Assembly: GCA_950295325.1 (NCBI GenBank)
Contig: OX485805.1
Coordinates: 4,588,501 to 4,652,500, forward strand
DNA length: 64,000 bases
Source: Polytrichum commune
Taxonomy: Eukaryota; Streptophyta; Polytrichopsida; Polytrichales; Polytrichaceae
Reading direction: 5' to 3'
Shown: positions 26,160 through 38,374 of the stretch, piece after piece
Numbering within the stretch: position 1 is the first letter of the stretch
Layout of the letters: each line of letters starts with the position of its first letter
Made by a program: the position numbers and the translations under genes
The notes under the pieces: model-generated
The model's input: only the letters and a program-made list of their open reading frames with translations
Databases searched by the model: none
Told to the model about the DNA's origin: nothing

Positions 26160-26820
26160 GCCGCTGTAGCAAGAAAGGTTCCCCCGGGCGGATCGAGCCC
26201 AAGTATGTTACTTAGAGTACAGGTCCCCCACGGAGCTGCCGTGGGAATCCGCACTTTAACCTCAGCGGGACCGCTCGTGGATGTGCCTCGCGCAATGCTT
26301 TCCAGGGGCGCCTTTGCGCGCGCACGCCCTCCCCCCTTTCCTCCTCATGCCGTCGCCTCTCTCGGATCTCTCCCATTTCTCTCCTCCATCACCATCTCCA
26401 TCTCCATTTACATCCCCTCCAACTTCTCTCTACAAGCTGTAACTTATTTGTTACATTGTCTTTGTAGGCGATTTATCTCCGATTTCTTGGCTTCTTTTCT
26501 CTCTTTCCCTCGGATCTCTAGTCCCGTTCCTGATCTCCTCCAAGCTCTCTACCAACATTACATCATGTTAAGTAATAAGTAAATAAACATTGTGACATTG
26601 TCTCCAATTTCTCAACTTCTTCTCTTCTTTCACTCTTTCCGAATCCTAAGGTTCTGTCCATTTTCTTTGGTGTGCGGCTTCCTTGTCCTTGTTGCTGCTC
26701 TTGAGGCTGCTGCTGCTGCTGCGACATCCTGCCCGGAATCTTCAGGAATCTTCAGAGGCTCAGCGCTCGGGCAGAGGAGGTAAACATTGGGGTCTGCCCG
26801 CTGGCTCAGATCCAATCGTT
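26160..26820. promoter_or_regulatory. GC-rich, then pyrimidine-rich block, possible distal promoter
   Basis: Sharply richer in GC and CpG than neighbouring DNA (for example GCGCGCGCACGCCCTCC at about 26,316), followed by a long CT-rich stretch (26,330-26,660) typical of plant 5' UTRs read left to right. Two related ~75 bp stretches (around 26,435 and 26,575) suggest a local duplication. Open frames here lack a convincing ATG. It could be the promoter and 5' UTR of a lost plus-strand gene, or part of the kinase gene's distal upstream region. Confidence 0.3.
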
Positions 26821-29800
26821 TTGCGGATCGGACTTAACCCTTAATGTCCTTTGTGACCATAATTTGGTTGTGAGCAGTTCGCTCTAAACCCCTTTGACAC
26901 TAGTTCAGATGGTTTCTTGATTGTTTTAACTATTCTTTTTGTTCATGTTCAAGTTTGTTATGTTATGCCACGTGGATAATTTTGATTGAACAGAGTTAGT
27001 TTTTTTTTTTTTTAAATTCAAATATGAGAGTGTGCTCTCGATTGGTTTACAGTGGAATTGGTTCACAAACCAAAACTTAACATGTGTCACCTCCGTAGTT
27101 TAGGGGCAACATATCCTTAACATGTTTTTTTGTTGATCCCCATGTCCAAATAATTCCCAATTGATTTGAAAGCTTGCATGACACTTCAAACACACCATAC
27201 CCTAAACATCTACCGATGGAATTTTTAGTTAGACATGTGTTGGTGGGTGTAAATCCATGTGGAAGGTGCGTAGTTGTGGCACCGTTGCCTCAAATTGCAA
27301 AGGTTCCCAAAAAATCACAAAGTAATGGTTTCAAGATGTGTGAGTTGGTTTGAGTAGGTACACTGCCCCTTCTCGAATGAGGGTAATATTTTGTTATTTG
27401 GAAATGATTTGAGTGGAGGTTTGATCAAAAACCCAGCACTAATTAATTTCTAAATCGATGCCCCTCGAGACCACTATTGACGTTCCTATTATAATGTCCT
27501 ACATAATAGAACTTCATCATTCAAAATATGGATTGTGAGTAGTCATCTCTAACTTGCAAACATCTATAAGGTTGGATATGTCCAAAAAGAAACTTTAGAT
27601 CTTCAGCTATGGTCACTAAAATCGAGGTGACATTTTCTAGATAGAAATGAGGGAAATTGGGCGTGGGAGTCCAAGTGTGGTATGGGAATTATTTTTCATT
27701 GGTCTATAAATTGATATCACAACGTTTGACAAAAGAATCACAATCTATTTGTAAGTTTTGACGTTACAATAAATTTCCAAAGTCAAGAATCTCTCCTAAC
27801 CCATATTCAAGGAACCCAAATATGTGCCCTTTTAACTTACTTTTTCCTCACTTTGAATGAGATAGTTACATGTGTGATTTTAAGGACTTATTTCATCACA
27901 TTAGGAAATGACAACTACTTACTTGGAAGTTCATAATTTTAGGATGACTCTATATATTAAGATTGGGGGTATTGGAAATGGGTTTGTCTACTCTACATCA
28001 TGGAATTTCGACATACTACTTATCAAAAATACTTTAATTTGTAAGTTGAGATAATTGACTATGAGGGGGCCTCACAAGGACCATAAGATTTAGAACTAAA
28101 ATTTTAATACTTTTGAAGTAATTTTCCATAACCCCCTTATGTCACTTTCATTACCAAATGGCGCAAGATATTTGGAAAGATTGAGGGTGGTTTAAGTTCA
28201 TGACCCTCTCCAACACTCACTCTTTAAGAGTGCCATAGATCTCCACAATGTAAGGGTCCCGATCTAGTTTGGAAGAAAGGGGTATGTATGATAACCAACT
28301 CGCCACCCTATGGCTTGGCCAGTTATCTTGTACACGGTAAGAATGAAGAGAGCGTTGATTGGCTTTGCAATGACCACTTGGAAATTCTTGAACAAACTCA
28401 ACCATAACTTGATATGATGTTGTGATCAATAAAACAAATATTGCACAATGGCATAACCTCTTCCATTGAATGTGATATTTTATCATCAAAATTTTGTTAT
28501 ACTATATAAGAGTGCATACCTATTAATTTTGTTATACTCGTTAAAAAAATTGCATCATCTTTGATATTTTAAAAGTTAATAATAGCATTGTGTGACTCCA
28601 AACGGTGATCCACACTGCGTGAAATTCAAAAATGATATTCAAACATCCATTTGGAGGCTTGGTTCTCTTAGAATGCCCAAGAGCTCATCATAGTCACTCC
28701 ATATGGATCCACCAATACACCATATAAGTGTTGGAAGCCCAACAAAAGTTTATTGAAGCTTCAATATTTGAGCTCACAACATCTCCTCAATAACTTTAAC
28801 ATGAATAAGTTATCGTGTCAATTGGATGAACAACCAATGTTTATTCCTCCTCTCCTTTACTCTATCTTAAAGGATGCATGGTTTGCACATAGCATTATTC
28901 AAATCCAAAGCATTGTTATGTGGGACTGCCAGTATTCCACAAAAAATTTCCAAAATTTTTCCACATTCAATCTAAATGTGGAAAATATTCCCTGAGATAC
29001 TGTCATTCCCACATAACACTGTCATGGATCCGAATAATATTATGGAAGATCAACTCGCATGGTTCTCAAGAAGAACTGATAAAGACCAATAACTGTTTAA
29101 ATATGCCAATTTGTTCGGTGACTCATCTTGTGTAACTAGGGTTATACCAATTACAAACTTGGATGTAGGTGATTTTTGATGACCTTGGACATTCGTAAAC
29201 ACTTTGTTAAGTGGCATGATATTTGGCATCTCACATGGGAAGTCGACCTTTAGACTATTTGGATTGAGAGAAACAATGCAAACTCTCATCAAGAACAATA
29301 GCATGAATCCAAGAGTAAGTATGTAAGATGGGATGAGCGTGTCATTTATGGCAAATGGGGTGTGGGGGAGGGTGCTTAAATACAACAAGGCTCGCCCATT
29401 TTGTCAAAGAAGGTTTTCTTAAAGTCATGGGTTGTGGTGGGGATCCTATGCTACCATGACGACCATGACAAGTTTATGATGACTTGGAATTGGAAGAACA
29501 TAACTTAGGTAAATAACCCCTCGCAAGTGGTGTAGTTTGTGGGTGGACCCTTGACAAACCACATTGTTTGCTTTGTTTTGTGGTCCCGCTTTTGGCTTCA
29601 CGTCGCATTGTAACACACTTGAGTCTAGGGTTCCGCCTCCCTTCCAAGTGGGTAAATCTTCTTGATTTTTTGGGTTGTTTTAAACATGTGACCATGGGTT
29701 GTGAGAATAAAAATGATTTAGGATTTCTCATGGTCATGGCCAGTTGGCCAAAGACCATGACCAAGAGAAATCCACGTCACTTCATTAAAAGCCCTGGTCA

Positions 29801-31683
29801 CGTGACATAGTGTAGAAGATACTTAGACTAGAACGTATTGTTTTCAATAAAAAATTAGGAATAAGGAATCACTGAAAAAAATTCACTACAAGTATGAGTT
29901 GCTATCTTTAGATAATTCTTATAAACAAAGAACAACAATTATTATTTTTTCTTCTAACATGGTCGTTTTATTTTCTATTAAGATGACCTATTTGGATTCT
30001 CTTGTCGTAAAATCCGGGTGACCACCAAACATTATCCATTTTTTAGCATGTAGGATTCCATGTCACTTTATCGTCCATTTTTTGACATGTTCACCATGGT
30101 CACATTTATTTGTGATCGACCTTGTATAAAACGAAATGGGACTGCCACCCATTTCTCAACCAACAAAAGATTTTAGAAAGTGGCGGTGGTTACAATCATC
30201 GCCTAATCAATATGAATATCCCCTTAATTCACTCTTGACGTTGGTTCTTACCTTGCCATGTGTCTACAATTTCTTTTCTTTTTATTATTATTATTATTAT
30301 TATCACTATGACTAAATATCTCAAATCTTGCGCCCTTTGACGATCGGATAGAGATTATCCCACCCCATGCTACAACTGTCTTGTTTTGTGGCTCACCCAA
30401 CTTGCTCAAGTGACGAAAAGGACCAATAAAACACATCGTAATGTACAAGTACATAGTAAACTAGGTTAGTTTTCTCAATTCCCACAAGACTAGAAGAGAA
30501 GTAGTCCATCCCAACCACCCATTGCAACTCATGGCCAGAAACACATAAATAAATCAACTCGATTGCGAACAAGGCGTTTCCGGTTGCCAATCCTCCCGAA
30601 TCCGTAACTGAAAACCTCCAGCTTTCAGCCCAAATGGATTTGAGGATGCGTTTAATGTCCACCAGTTGCAACAGATGGTCGGAATGAATGAGCTCGATTT
30701 TCCTCGCTCATTCCTAGCACAAGTTGCAATAATTTTTTTTTTTAAAAAGGGCATGCATCGTGCGAATCGTACAACCGCTAATTTCATTAAGTAGTACGGG
30801 CACAACGAAACCCGGGGCTCGGCTCCTCGCCTTTGACGATCACTTCCGAGGCATTGGAGTTTGTGATCACATGGACGGAGGCCCTTGTACTACTAGTCTA
30901 GGCCTCCTATTGCATTGACTTACATAACTAAATAGGATCATGCCACCATCACACGACTTTTTGGTGATGTCCATTGCCGACTGAAAACTCTTGTGGACGT
31001 TGACATGTTGGGGGGTGAGAGTGAGGTAGACCTAGTTTATTGAAATTATACAAGAGATGCTTAGTAGTTAGTACGCAAAGGAAGGGGGTTCTACCGTACA
31101 TGTCTATGGTAGCCACACTAAACAATTCGATTAGTGTGGGTGGAGGATTAGTGTGGAATTGTTTAGTGCACATCACACTAGATTTGTAGTCAAGAGGGTT
31201 CGAGGTGGGTCAAAGATGATGGGCCTTCCCTTAAGTCTTCTGACCACCACCTTACATGAAATAAAGCAATCACCGTACATCAAAAGTAACATAAAAACAA
31301 GTAATCGCCCACATTGACTTTGTAGAGGGGGGAAACAATAAATATTGTGGCCCATGCTAATCTTCTACTAGACAATTTAGCGTTGGTTGAAAAGTATCGT
31401 GGGCCATGCTAGTGGACTTACCAAAATATGTATGGTATAGGTTCTCTTCTTTGTCTCTTAATTACCTCTAGCATGGTTTCCATGAAGTAGGTTCATCATC
31501 GTCGTAGTAGTCCACATAAGTCGGCTTGTCAAAGTTTTAATGATATCTATTGTTGGAGTCAACATTGGATCGGCTTACGTTGTCGAAGGCCAATGCATAG
31601 AGGGGTGCATTGACCGAGGTAAATTAGGGCACGCCGCACCCCATTTTGAAAGAGTTATCGGATCAAGGGAACGGCCACACTAA
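26821..31683. other. AT-rich intergenic DNA without recognisable genes
   Basis: No gene supported on either strand across nearly 5 kb. Seen: a T/A tract near 27,000, a short hairpin around GGTCATGGCCAGTTGGCC at 29,731-29,762, a TTA microsatellite at 30,284-30,303, and unassigned minus-strand frames at 30,393-30,805 that resemble no family I recognise. Probably old transposon debris. Confidence 0.4.
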
Positions 31684-31870
31684 CTACACTAAATTGGATA
31701 TAGGATATTTAGTGTTTGATACACTAAATACGAACACATACACTTAAATATCAATAACCATGTGAAAGTAAGTAACGTTGAATGTAAACTCAAACACTAA
31801 ATATCAACTATGGTATTATGTGGAAGTTACGTGTTTGAATTTAGTATTAATAAGGATATGAAAATGATAT
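31684..31870 (+). mobile_element. Truncated MITE, CACTA-end family C
   Basis: Starts CTACACTAAATTGGATATAG and continues with TTTAGTGTTTGATACACTAAATAC, matching the left half of the element at 33,108-34,204 over about 170 bp, including the uninterrupted CTAAATATCAACTATGG site. The right terminus is missing. Because it lacks the nested insertion, it gives the pre-insertion sequence for its relative. Confidence 0.6.
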
Positions 31871-33107
31871 TGTCGACTTCAGCAGAGGAGAGATCAACGA
31901 GCAGGAGACTCATATAAAGTATGAATCTGCACTAAGTTGGGGTATGTCATGGTTATATTCTCAGGGCCTACATGAACGAACGCACAATGCTTAATAATGT
32001 TATGGATATACGATGGCTCCTCTTAATAATATCATATGATAAATACCCCGGGTGTGCATTAGCATGTAAGAAACATCGAAATCAACCCCCCCCCCTCCTC
32101 ACCAAACTAAGAATAAAAGATACGGGAACATCTCTTGTGCCCAAAACTGATGGAAATCTTACACTTCAACTTACGGTTCCCTCCTCATGGAGATTATGAA
32201 ACACGAGTCTCCCTCGTAAACGCATGTAAGTGTGAATGTTTGTACATTGTTGCAAAATCTCTTAATATCAAACAAAGTCGTATGTAAAGTCTTTCAAAGA
32301 GGAATGAAACCGTGGGTTTCATCTTTCTTGAAAAATAATCCTTCTACCAAGAGCTCATTGTGTATCGGAGCCTATTTTTGAAGTTGGGTGAAGTTTTTCA
32401 GACCTCCTCTTTACACCTCTCAAACTTTGAGGGGATTCCAAGATCTAAAAGAACGCTTGCACATGGACCCATTGTTTTAAATCATGGATCGACCCATGCA
32501 AAGCTAGCTTGGCCCACGCATCTTATCAGCAGGACAAGATGGAAAACCAATTTAGAACAGCCCGACACCACTCTTTGTCTATGGTAGTTTAAGCATTAGA
32601 AACGTGGACGAATGTGTGTTACTTCTCATAAACGTAGTGTTTGGGTCTAAACGCGTGGTTTCATTGCTCCACTTTCACAAACAACTCTACTAATCGCCGA
32701 ATTTGTCACTTTTAAAAATGAAAATGGAATTTGGGGTGTAAGGAATCGTGCCTAATAAATTAACGACGTTGGGTTCAAAATCTGCCAAATAGCCGTGCAT
32801 GTATTTTAAGCTAGACATGGGATAGATCCGACACTCGGAGTCAGATCCCCATGCATTGAATCATTTTGTGGCTATGGAGAGATGGAAGCACTGTCGCATA
32901 CTTCAACATTAAACAAGTTTTGTTCGAGAAATAGGCCGCAAGTGAATCATTCAATTTGGGCAGGTGAATCAGACGCATTGTAACTTAGTAGTTTGATGTG
33001 TGTGTGTGTTACTATTAAGATGATGTTTGGAGTCCTAGAAATATAGACTCCGAGTTTCTTGTGTGCAGTCAACTCAGAAGTGATTGAGGCTTGGCAATTC
33101 TCGAAGA
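31871..33107. other. Intergenic DNA, nothing recognised
   Basis: No gene or element with readable ends. Contains a C run near 32,086 and a TG microsatellite near 33,000. Confidence 0.4.
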
Positions 33108-34204
33108 CACTACACTAAATAGGATGTTTAGTGTTTGATACACTACATACAAACGCATGCACTAAATATCAATAACCCTATGAAAGTAAGTAGCATTAAA
33201 TGTAAACTCAAACACTAAATATCAGGGTCCATTCACGATTGAGGTACTACTTTTGGGACAAAGGACTTAAGGACTTCACAATATTTGGGTACATTTAGGG
33301 TATTTTTATTAATTACCAAAAAATCGGGGAGAACCAACGGCCAGGATCTTCTTGGATAAGTGTCAGCGGGAAGGTGACGGGATTTCCAGAGCAGCATGAA
33401 TCCAAAATAAAAATTGACAATTTGGCGACATCAATGGCATTTTTTTTGTTATTTAGGTGTGCATTGGTGGTCAATTATTTCATGTTTTGCATCTTGGTAC
33501 CTTGGCATAAGTGTCATGTGTCCATTCATATAATTTTTTTTGTCCAATTCTTATACTAGACGTTCCTTTTACGTGTGGCCGTGTACATATGTATTTTTGG
33601 CCATGTTTGGTGCCACATGTAAAGTTGGGCAATTGGTATTGAATGCATTTTTGGTTCTATTGGTACACACTTGAACGATGATTGTGAGGAAAAAATTTGG
33701 GATCGTTTAGACTAATTCTTGTTGTCCTTTTCATTCCTTGATCCTAAGGTGAACAATTAAGACAACACTCCTAAATGTCCTTTAAGGAATCAAAATGATA
33801 TCTTAGATGACCCTATTCCTTCTAAATTAACTTTGTCGGTGTACTCAATATGGAGTATGAATGGTAGGTATGATCCAAAATATGCTTCACAATACAAATC
33901 CAAGCATACCAAGCATGTGAAGTTATCCAAAAAAGTCCTTTTTCCGTTAGACACCCAAAAGTAGTACCCCAACCGTGAATGCCCCCATCAACTATGGTAA
34001 TATGTGGAAGTTACATGTTTGAATTTAGGGTTAGGAAGGATATGAAAAAAATATATATATAATAAGGGAGGTGGCAGTAGGGAAGGTAGCAACACGTTTA
34101 TGTCTAACACTAATTGTCAAGAAGCTGAATATTAGTGTTGAGTAGGGTAGGGTGGTAACAACACCAAATATAATCAAACACTAAATATTCTATTTGGTGT
34201 AGTA
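33108..34204 (+). mobile_element. MITE, CACTA-end family C, interrupted by another element
   Basis: The left end is CACTACACTAAATAGGATG; the right end is the inverse of ACTACACCAAATAGAATATT. The ends pair over about 29 bp with a few mismatches. Without the nested insertion at 33,225-33,986 the element is about 331 bp. It has no coding capacity. A TA microsatellite lies near 34,050. Confidence 0.7.
33225..33986. mobile_element. Nested 762-bp inverted-repeat element with ATCA target duplication
   Basis: The left end GGGTCCATTCACG and following TTGAGGTACTACTTTTGGG pair with the right end (CCCAAAAGTAGTACC...CGTGAATGCCCCC) over about 33 bp with a few mismatches. ATCA flanks both sides (33,221-33,224 and 33,987-33,990). 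The relative at 31,684-31,870 has the uninterrupted host sequence with a single ATCA, which confirms insertion and target duplication. No transposase frame is visible. Four-base duplication does not fit the common plant MITE classes (TA, TNA, 8 or 9 bp), so the superfamily is unassigned. Confidence 0.75.
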
Positions 34205-34299
34205 TACCTAAGTGTGCAGTTGATGTAAAATGACGTATCAAGGGTGAGGGTCTTGGCCTGGTGATCCCCCCTAGAACTACATGCACTTACGCTAGCTAT

Positions 34300-34830
34300 A
34301 AGTTTTCAACGACGACTACCCCACTTACTTTCTTCTTGGTTAGTTAACCAAGTACTTTCACTTTCTTGACACCTAGTTCAACAAGGATTTTGGCACTTGG
34401 TACAAAAACAACATCCATTTGGGAAGGCACTGTGGGATCCACTACGATGGGAAACCTTGGACACGGGAAAGAAATTAGATTACTTTCACTTCAAGGATTT
34501 CTCAGCCATGAATGTGTTCATACTTTGAAGCAATCATTGATACCGGCCTAGTGTGAAATCATTGTTGCCTACTGCACCTCAGATCATAGATTGGCCAGTG
34601 ATCAACTCTCCCAAATAAGGCACTCTTTGTGTTGGAGTGTCCTCTCTACAACTCCATTAGAGATAGGAACCATTCCCTATATCAAAAATGCAATATTAGG
34701 TAGCTTCAAGTCTTTTCAAATCCATCAAGGTTGGTATGATATTACCTATTTGCCATTGGTATCTAGATCATTAAAGCCTTGTGGTGTCTACAAATCCTCG
34801 TTTGTTAGGAAGGTGAAACTATAGAAAACT
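34300..34830 (+). mobile_element. Possible LINE 3'-end remnant
   Basis: The stretch around 34,628-34,720 resembles, at DNA level, the better-preserved one at 47,720-47,810 (GTGTTGGxGTGTCC, CTCTACAACT, CATTAGA), where the translation looks like the C-terminal end of a LINE polyprotein. The frame here is too damaged to be sure; this is mainly similarity between two places in the window. Confidence 0.25.
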
Positions 34831-34917
34831 AAATATCATACATGTATATTCGAATTTTCAATGATGAACAACTTGAGTATGGAAATAGCATCAAAGTCCC
34901 CAAATTAAATATAGTGG

Positions 34918-34919
<2 letters not shown>

Positions 34920-34962
<43 letters not shown>
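34920..34962. repeat. CT then AT microsatellite
   Basis: A run of CT dinucleotides switches directly to AT dinucleotides. A simple sequence repeat with no other feature. Confidence 0.9.
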
Positions 34963-35192
34963 CCTAGTAGCCTACTTCATGTAGGATACGGAACATGCAA
35001 TTAGTGCGAGATGATTAGTGAATCCAAATTGTGCATGCAACCATTTTCCTTGTTCAATCAAATAATACACCTAGAATGGTTAACAAAATTTGAACAACGT
35101 ATTCCTATATCTTTGAGGATTGGCTTTTTGGTGTTTGTTCTTAGATCCACCATACCAAACCGCACATTACTCAAATGTAGATGTGCATTTAA

Positions 35193-35693
35193 GGGCCACT
35201 TTACACACGAGACTAAGAGCCCGTGACCATTACACTTCAAGCACTCTCATTGGTGGAAAAGGCAGAGCCGGTCCAAGTTCGCTTCACAATACGCTTGAGG
35301 GGCCAACGGAGTATGTGAATGCAAGATGGATGTAAAGTCTACATGAATCCCTACATGGCATCCAATGAATCACGTTTCGTGGTCACTCGGGCTATTTTCA
35401 AAAACCACCTCGTGGAGGTAGGCCCAACACAAAACCAGGAGACCATGGCACTCCAAACACTCACAACCATTGATTTTATTCTATTTTCTCACATGTAAGG
35501 ACCCGCATGAATAGAAATTCATTGAAATAGCATTTGGTTGAGGGCCCGGTCACATATGGCTTTCACACTACACTTGAGGGCCCGTGACCACACGACATGA
35601 TTTTGGAGGTGTGTGGGGACGGCCTTTGGACACTTTCTTTTGGGCTCTCACAATCTCGTGGTCACGGCTCTTGGCTCGTGTGTGAAGTGGCCC
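35193..35693 (+). mobile_element. Tourist/Harbinger-like MITE, copy T1
   Basis: The terminal inverted repeats are GGGCCACTTTACACACGAG and the inverse of GGGCCACTTCACACACGAG, continuing about 36 bp through GAGCC(C)GTGACCA. The element is flanked by TAA on both sides, the TNA-type 3-bp duplication expected of PIF/Harbinger insertions. It is about 500 bp with no transposase. Related copies lie at 37,153, 51,741 and 52,329. Confidence 0.85.
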
Positions 35694-35983
35694 TAAGATG
35701 ACTTGGATCCAAGTTAGACCCACATAGATATCTTCATCTCATGCCGAGGGAAATTACAAAGAAACCGTGAAGGTCCCAGCCTTGGTAAGGAACTTGGTCA
35801 GCACCACAAGGACCTCCCTCGCATCCACCCAAACCGATATTTTAAGCCACTAATGATCATGTTCAATAGTAGTAGTAGTAGTAGTAACTGTAGAGAGCAT
35901 TCTTGTATAGTATCAGTATTAAACAATCTCAGTTATTATATGATCTTGTTTGATTTACTGATACAATGAGAATTCCTGTAGTA

Positions 35984-36970
35984 GGGCACCGTTTATGGTG
36001 TTTTAGTGTCACGTGTGTGATAGTGTCATTTACCGCGTTTTGAGGCGCATGCTAGGTTACACTGATGATCAACAATTTCATCATTTTAGTGTCGTCTCAT
36101 GACACTTGGGCATTCAAGTATGCATACTAGTATCATGGCATGAGGTTGTTCAATGATCTTATGAGGTGTACGGTAAAAAAAAATTCTAAAACGGTGAAAG
36201 ACCACTGCTGGTGCACTAGACTAGACGTAGAATGATTCTTGTGTGGACCCAATTTGGCTAAGTGTAAAAGCGGTGGCCTAGAAAGGATGCGATGTTGTGT
36301 GGTATGCAATGATTGGCTGGATAAGTTTTGGGTGCCATTGAGTTAACCGGTTTGTATGTATTCGTATGTAAAGTGGGATAATTTGATGCTTAAATTTAGG
36401 GAGGCTCTAGTGTACAAATAGGGGGTTTGACTTACTCGCTTCTTTAAGAAAACGTGACTAATTATTTACAAGGAATAAAATCACGAGACAACTTGCATTC
36501 CTCATAATTTCCTCTTTTTCCATCTCTGAAAAATATTGCACAAAATTTCGAGCCATTCGTTCTAGTCGAATCAACTTATTTTCACCTTTTTATGTATATC
36601 TACGTTATGCCTATGTTACACAATGGTCTAAAAGTTGACTGAAGTGTGCTCAAGTAGACACCTTACATTAGTGTGCTCGAGAATATCTTCCTCTTGCATA
36701 CTAAAATGTAAACGCATGACACTTGGCATTAAAATACTCCATAATATTCTCCCCTTACATACTTAAAAAACAAAACTACCATCTCAAGTACTCCAATGTG
36801 CTACGCTAAATGTCATAGTCTAAATGCCTTTTCACTCAAAATTGTTACTTATGTTCACAAATAGTATCATGTCACTATTAGCAGACATGACACTTTGAGA
36901 CCAATAGGCATCTAGTTTAGACCCTCCACAAATAGTGTAGGTGACACTAAATACCATAAATGGTGTACTT
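35984..36970 (+). mobile_element. Non-autonomous element, CACTA-end family A, copy 1
   Basis: The left end is GGCACCGTTTATGGTGTTTT; the right end is the inverse of TACACCATTTATGGTATTTA. Subterminal DNA (CCTAAACTAGATGCC-type and TGACATTTAGC-type motifs, inverted here) is shared with the elements at 39,347 and 41,253. About 1 kb, without a supported reading frame. An AGT microsatellite lies just outside at 35,866-35,886. Confidence 0.65.
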
Positions 36971-37152
36971 AGGCCCTTACTGTACAAAGTATTCTATATA
37001 AGTACTTACAGATGCAGTGTAACTTTGAACTAATTAACTGGTTTTGCCATATTTGTGAGAAGTGCAACTTATATAGGCTACATTTTGTTGCAGTTTGTAT
37101 GCAAGCGAGATTCAAGCTCTGGATCCACCATTGGCCCCATGCTATTTGAGAC

Positions 37153-37605
37153 CAACATCACACACGAGCCAAGAGCCGTGACCATGAAATTGTGAGAGCC
37201 CAAAAGAAAGTGTCCAAAGGCCGTCTCAAGTCACCTCCCAAGTCATGTAGTGTGGTCACGGACCCTCAAGTGTAGTGTGAAGTCATATGTGACCAGGCCC
37301 TCAACCAAATGCTATTTCAATGAACTTCTATTCATGCGGGTCCTCACACGTGAGAAAATAGAATAAACCAACGGTTGTGAGCGTTCGGAGTGCCTGGTCT
37401 CCCGGTTTTGTGTTGGGCCTACCTCCAAGAGGCGGTTTTTGAAAATAGTCCAAGTGACCATGAAACGTGATCCATTCAATGCCATGTAGGAATCCATGTA
37501 TACTTTACATCCATCTTGCATTCGCATACTCCGTTGGTCCCTCAAGCGTAGTGTGAAGCGAACTTGGACCGGCTCCGCCCTTTCCACCAATTAGAGTGCT
37601 CGTAA
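37153..37605 (-). mobile_element. Tourist/Harbinger-like MITE, copy T2, truncated
   Basis: Inverted relative to copy T1. It starts within the terminal repeat (ACATCACACACGAGCCAAG) and matches T1 through the body, but similarity stops near 37,605, inside what would be the other end, so about 40 bp of terminus is lost. Confidence 0.7.
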
Positions 37606-38030
37606 TGTTCTTCACGGAACCCAAAATTGTTGAGTGAACCCAAATAATAAATAACATAGTGTTGTATGCGAATGTAATCTCCAAGAAGAGTAGGTCCCGT
37701 TTAATGTGACAAGTTAGGCTAACGAAACCGTGATAGGAAAGTGACCAAAGTGACGTTGTTAAAGAATATTAGGTCATGATTTGGAATTACACAACACTTT
37801 GTTGGAATAAACTATGTTTGGTGAAGGCATCCGTGAATTCTTTGCCAAATTGGAGGAAAAATTTGCCACTTTCGTTGTGGAGTCCCACTCTAGACCATTT
37901 GGATCGAGAGGAATATGCTAGCTCCCAATCAAGCACAATGGCATGTAAACAAGGTCCAAGTACTTTCATTTTAGATGAATGCATCGTCTATGAAACGATT
38001 GCTTGGGAGAGAGTGCACAACACATTCTCA

Positions 38031-38374
38031 CTACACTAAATAGGTAGATTAGTGTTAGAAACACTAATAGTCGACGAAAACGCTAAATATAAATTGTCTC
38101 TATAGTGTTAGAACACTAAATGTCAACTCTAACACTATTTGTACCAAGTAGTAACTTTAAATATTTACATGAGCGCATTTAGTGTTAGATGATATTTTGT
38201 AAATCTTGGAATGAAGAATTGAAGGAAGAAGAATATGAGAACCTCGTAAAAGGTATAATTTTTTCAAACTCTATTCAAACACTAATTGTAATATCAGTTG
38301 AAAATTACTGTTTTAGGTAACTATTGCATCTAACACTAATCTTCATCTAACACTAATCTACCTATTTAGTGTAG
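38031..38374. mobile_element. MITE with perfect 29-bp inverted repeats (CACTA-end family D)
   Basis: The left terminus CTACACTAAATAGGTAGATT continues AGTGTTAGA, and the right terminus is its exact inverse over 29 bp. Internal DNA contains several more AACACTAA motifs in both orientations. 344 bp, no coding capacity. The perfect ends make it one of the youngest-looking MITEs here. Confidence 0.75.

Noticed and set aside
26205-26582. 125-codon plus-strand frame in the GC/pyrimidine-rich block
   Set aside because: Composition is explained by CT-rich leader DNA (Ser/Leu/Pro runs); no family motif.
26592-26783. Plus-strand open frame with a hydrophobic, signal-peptide-like stretch followed by a GT donor
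   Set aside because: It has no ATG in frame (it opens from a GTG), the hydrophobic run includes an Ala run typical of low-complexity GC DNA, and no downstream exon follows.
35120-35335. Matching frames in 35.1k, 37.3k and 52.3k that look like a repeated gene
   Set aside because: They lie inside copies of the same Tourist-like MITE; the shared translation comes from the repeat, not from a protein under selection.
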